DNA of 6,846 nt from an uncultured Prevotella sp. (GTDB lineage: Bacteria; Bacteroidota; Bacteroidia; Bacteroidales; Bacteroidaceae), in contig CALJCU010000274.1 of assembly GCA_938023885.1 (NCBI GenBank), positions 1-6,846 on the forward strand, written 5' to 3'. Of the stretch, positions 5,529-6,846 are shown in pieces; position 1 is the first letter of the stretch, and each line of letters starts with the position of its first letter. The translations under genes and the position numbers were made by a program. Below the pieces are notes generated by a model, which ran no database searches, had not been told where the DNA came from, and saw only the letters and a list, made by a program, of their open reading frames with translations.

Positions 5529-6846
5529 ATGAAAGAATTAAAGCCCTATGGGAAGCTCTTCGTGATGTTTTTCCTGCTCTGTCTGATACCGCTTAGTATC
5601 TCGGCGCAAGATGTCATTAAAGGAATTGTTACCGATACCTCAGGCGAGCCTGTCGTCGGTGCTACTGTCCGCGTGTCAGGAGCCCAGGGAGGTTCTATCA
5701 CGAATCTGAACGGTGCGTTCAACCTTAAAGCTTCCAACAAGTCGACCCTTGTCATCTCTTATGTGGGTTTTGAGACTCAGAAGGTCGATCTCAATGGACG
5801 GACAAATGTGAACATTGTCTTAAGAGAAGAGACGGGAACGCTGAACGACGTTGTCGTCATCGGATATGGTACAGCTAAGCGAAGTGATATCTCTGGTTCA
5901 GTAGCCTCAGTCGACACAAAGGAGATGCTTCGCAAGGTGCCGGTCAATGTCTCTGACGGACTGAAAGGATCAGCTCCGGGCGTGCTCATCACCTCGCAGG
6001 ATGGTGCTCCTAACTCTTTGTCGCAGGTCCGTATCCGTGGTGTGGGAACCATCAATGGTAACTCGCAGCCGCTGTATGTCGTTGATGGCGTGCAGGTCGG
6101 TACCAGTGCCGACTTCCTCAATCCTCAGGACATCGAGAGCATTCAGATCCTGAAAGATGCCTCTGCAACGGCTATCTACGGCTCTCGTGGTGCCAATGGT
6201 GTCATCATGATCACCACCAAGCAAGGCAAGGCCGGAGCCGTGCATGTGGACGTGAGTGCGGACTGGAGCGTGCAGACCCTTTACAAGACGCTCGACGTGC
6301 TCGATGTCGACACCTATGCCAAGACTATCCGTCAGGCTCGTGCCAATGACGGCAGTCATATCGATATGCCTGTGTGGGATGAAAAATTCGACGGGCAGCG
6401 TAATGCCATCGACTGGCAGGACGTCATGACCCACAATGCACTGCGACAGAATTATAATATGTCGCTTAGCGGTGGTACCTCGCAGTTCCAGGGCACATTC
6501 TCAGCTGGTTATATGGATAACGACGGACTGGTCGTCAACACAAGCTACCGCCGTATGAACCTCCGTGCTACAGCAAAGGGACAGCCGAACAAATATCTTG
6601 AGATCGGTGGTGAGCTTAACTTTACCCATGACGTGAACCGTGGCAGTAATGTAGGTTTCAACAACAATACCAACCTCTCGTCTATCCGTGATTATGCCAC
6701 TCTGGCACCAACGATGGATTATACCGATGTGCATGGCAATCTGCTCCATTCTTATGTGAAGAATGCCGACGGCACTTACGGAACCTTCTATCAAACTTCA
6801 GCCTCCGGCAGTGAGGTCAGTACCCTGGCTGATAACTTCTATGCCA
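5529..6846 (+). CDS. SusC/RagA family TonB-dependent outer-membrane receptor, 3'-truncated by window edge
   Basis: Outer-membrane beta-barrel that imports oligosaccharides with energy from TonB-ExbBD, normally capped by a SusD-type lipoprotein encoded just downstream (beyond this window). The reading frame is open from ATG 5529 to the last base, giving 439 residues of a family that is usually about 1000. A signal peptide covers about 1-27, with the lysine-bearing start, a hydrophobic core and ISAQ before the predicted cleavage. A carboxypeptidase-regulatory-like beta-sandwich follows at about 29-98 (GIVTDTSGEPVVGATV). The SusC TonB-box region LNDVVVIGYGT lies at 105-115. The plug domain runs about 118-235, with LYVVDGVQV around 182-190 and the family hallmark LKDASATAIYGSRGANGV at 208-225. 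The barrel begins after that. It has its own promoter and shares operator sequences with the GH3 gene. The transported sugar cannot be read from this part; xylo-oligosaccharides are a guess from the neighbour. Confidence 0.96.
   Translation, partial: MKELKPYGKLFVMFFLLCLIPLSISAQDVIKGIVTDTSGEPVVGATVRVSGAQGGSITNLNGAFNLKASNKSTLVISYVGFETQKVDLNGRTNVNIVLREETGTLNDVVVIGYGTAKRSDISGSVASVDTKEMLRKVPVNVSDGLKGSAPGVLITSQDGAPNSLSQVRIRGVGTINGNSQPLYVVDGVQVGTSADFLNPQDIESIQILKDASATAIYGSRGANGVIMITTKQGKAGAVHVDVSADWSVQTLYKTLDVLDVDTYAKTIRQARANDGSHIDMPVWDEKFDGQRNAIDWQDVMTHNALRQNYNMSLSGGTSQFQGTFSAGYMDNDGLVVNTSYRRMNLRATAKGQPNKYLEIGGELNFTHDVNRGSNVGFNNNTNLSSIRDYATLAPTMDYTDVHGNLLHSYVKNADGTYGTFYQTSASGSEVSTLADNFYA

Noticed and set aside
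5970..6434. Minus-strand frames opposite 5546-6794
   Set aside because: The + strand frame from 5529 is open to the end and encodes clear SusC-type motifs, so the opposite frames are shadows.

Overview
The window looks like part of a polysaccharide utilization locus (PUL) from a Bacteroidota genome, most likely Prevotella or a close relative. Three things support this: a hybrid two-component regulator next to a glycoside hydrolase and a SusC-type receptor, promoter boxes of the Bacteroidota form TAnnTTTG, and start codons with A-rich leaders but no Shine-Dalgarno sequence. The species cannot be named from this sequence alone.

Layout, all on the + strand: (1) 1-2472, the C-terminal 823 or so residues of a hybrid two-component system (HTCS) sensor/regulator whose 5' end lies outside the window; (2) 2473-2684, an intergenic region with a weak terminator-like element, a hairpin, a pair of direct-repeat half-sites and a promoter; (3) 2685-5285, a complete secreted GH3 enzyme of the beta-xylosidase type with an inserted PA14 domain; (4) 5286-5528, an intergenic region with two hairpins, a second copy of the half-site pair and a second promoter; (5) 5529 to the window end, the N-terminal 439 residues of a SusC/RagA TonB-dependent receptor that stays open to the last base. 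No gene is supported on the minus strand, and no gene-free stretch exceeds 300 bases.

Likely working model (inference): the receptor, probably with a SusD partner encoded beyond the window, imports an oligosaccharide. The GH3 enzyme trims it from the non-reducing end in the periplasm, and the HTCS senses a breakdown product and activates the genes. Xylan- or xylo-oligosaccharide-derived substrate is the best guess from the GH3 active-site motifs.

The most interesting signal is regulatory. Both intergenic regions carry two 10-base direct-repeat half-sites (consensus RAKACRWATA) whose starts are exactly 21 bases apart, and in both cases the pair lies exactly 26 bases upstream of a perfect TAnnTTTG box. 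Neither promoter has a recognisable -33 box. This is the geometry expected of an AraC-type activator, and the HTCS encoded next door ends in an AraC-type DNA-binding domain, so it is the natural candidate. The gene content itself is of a well-known kind; I saw no wholly new system.
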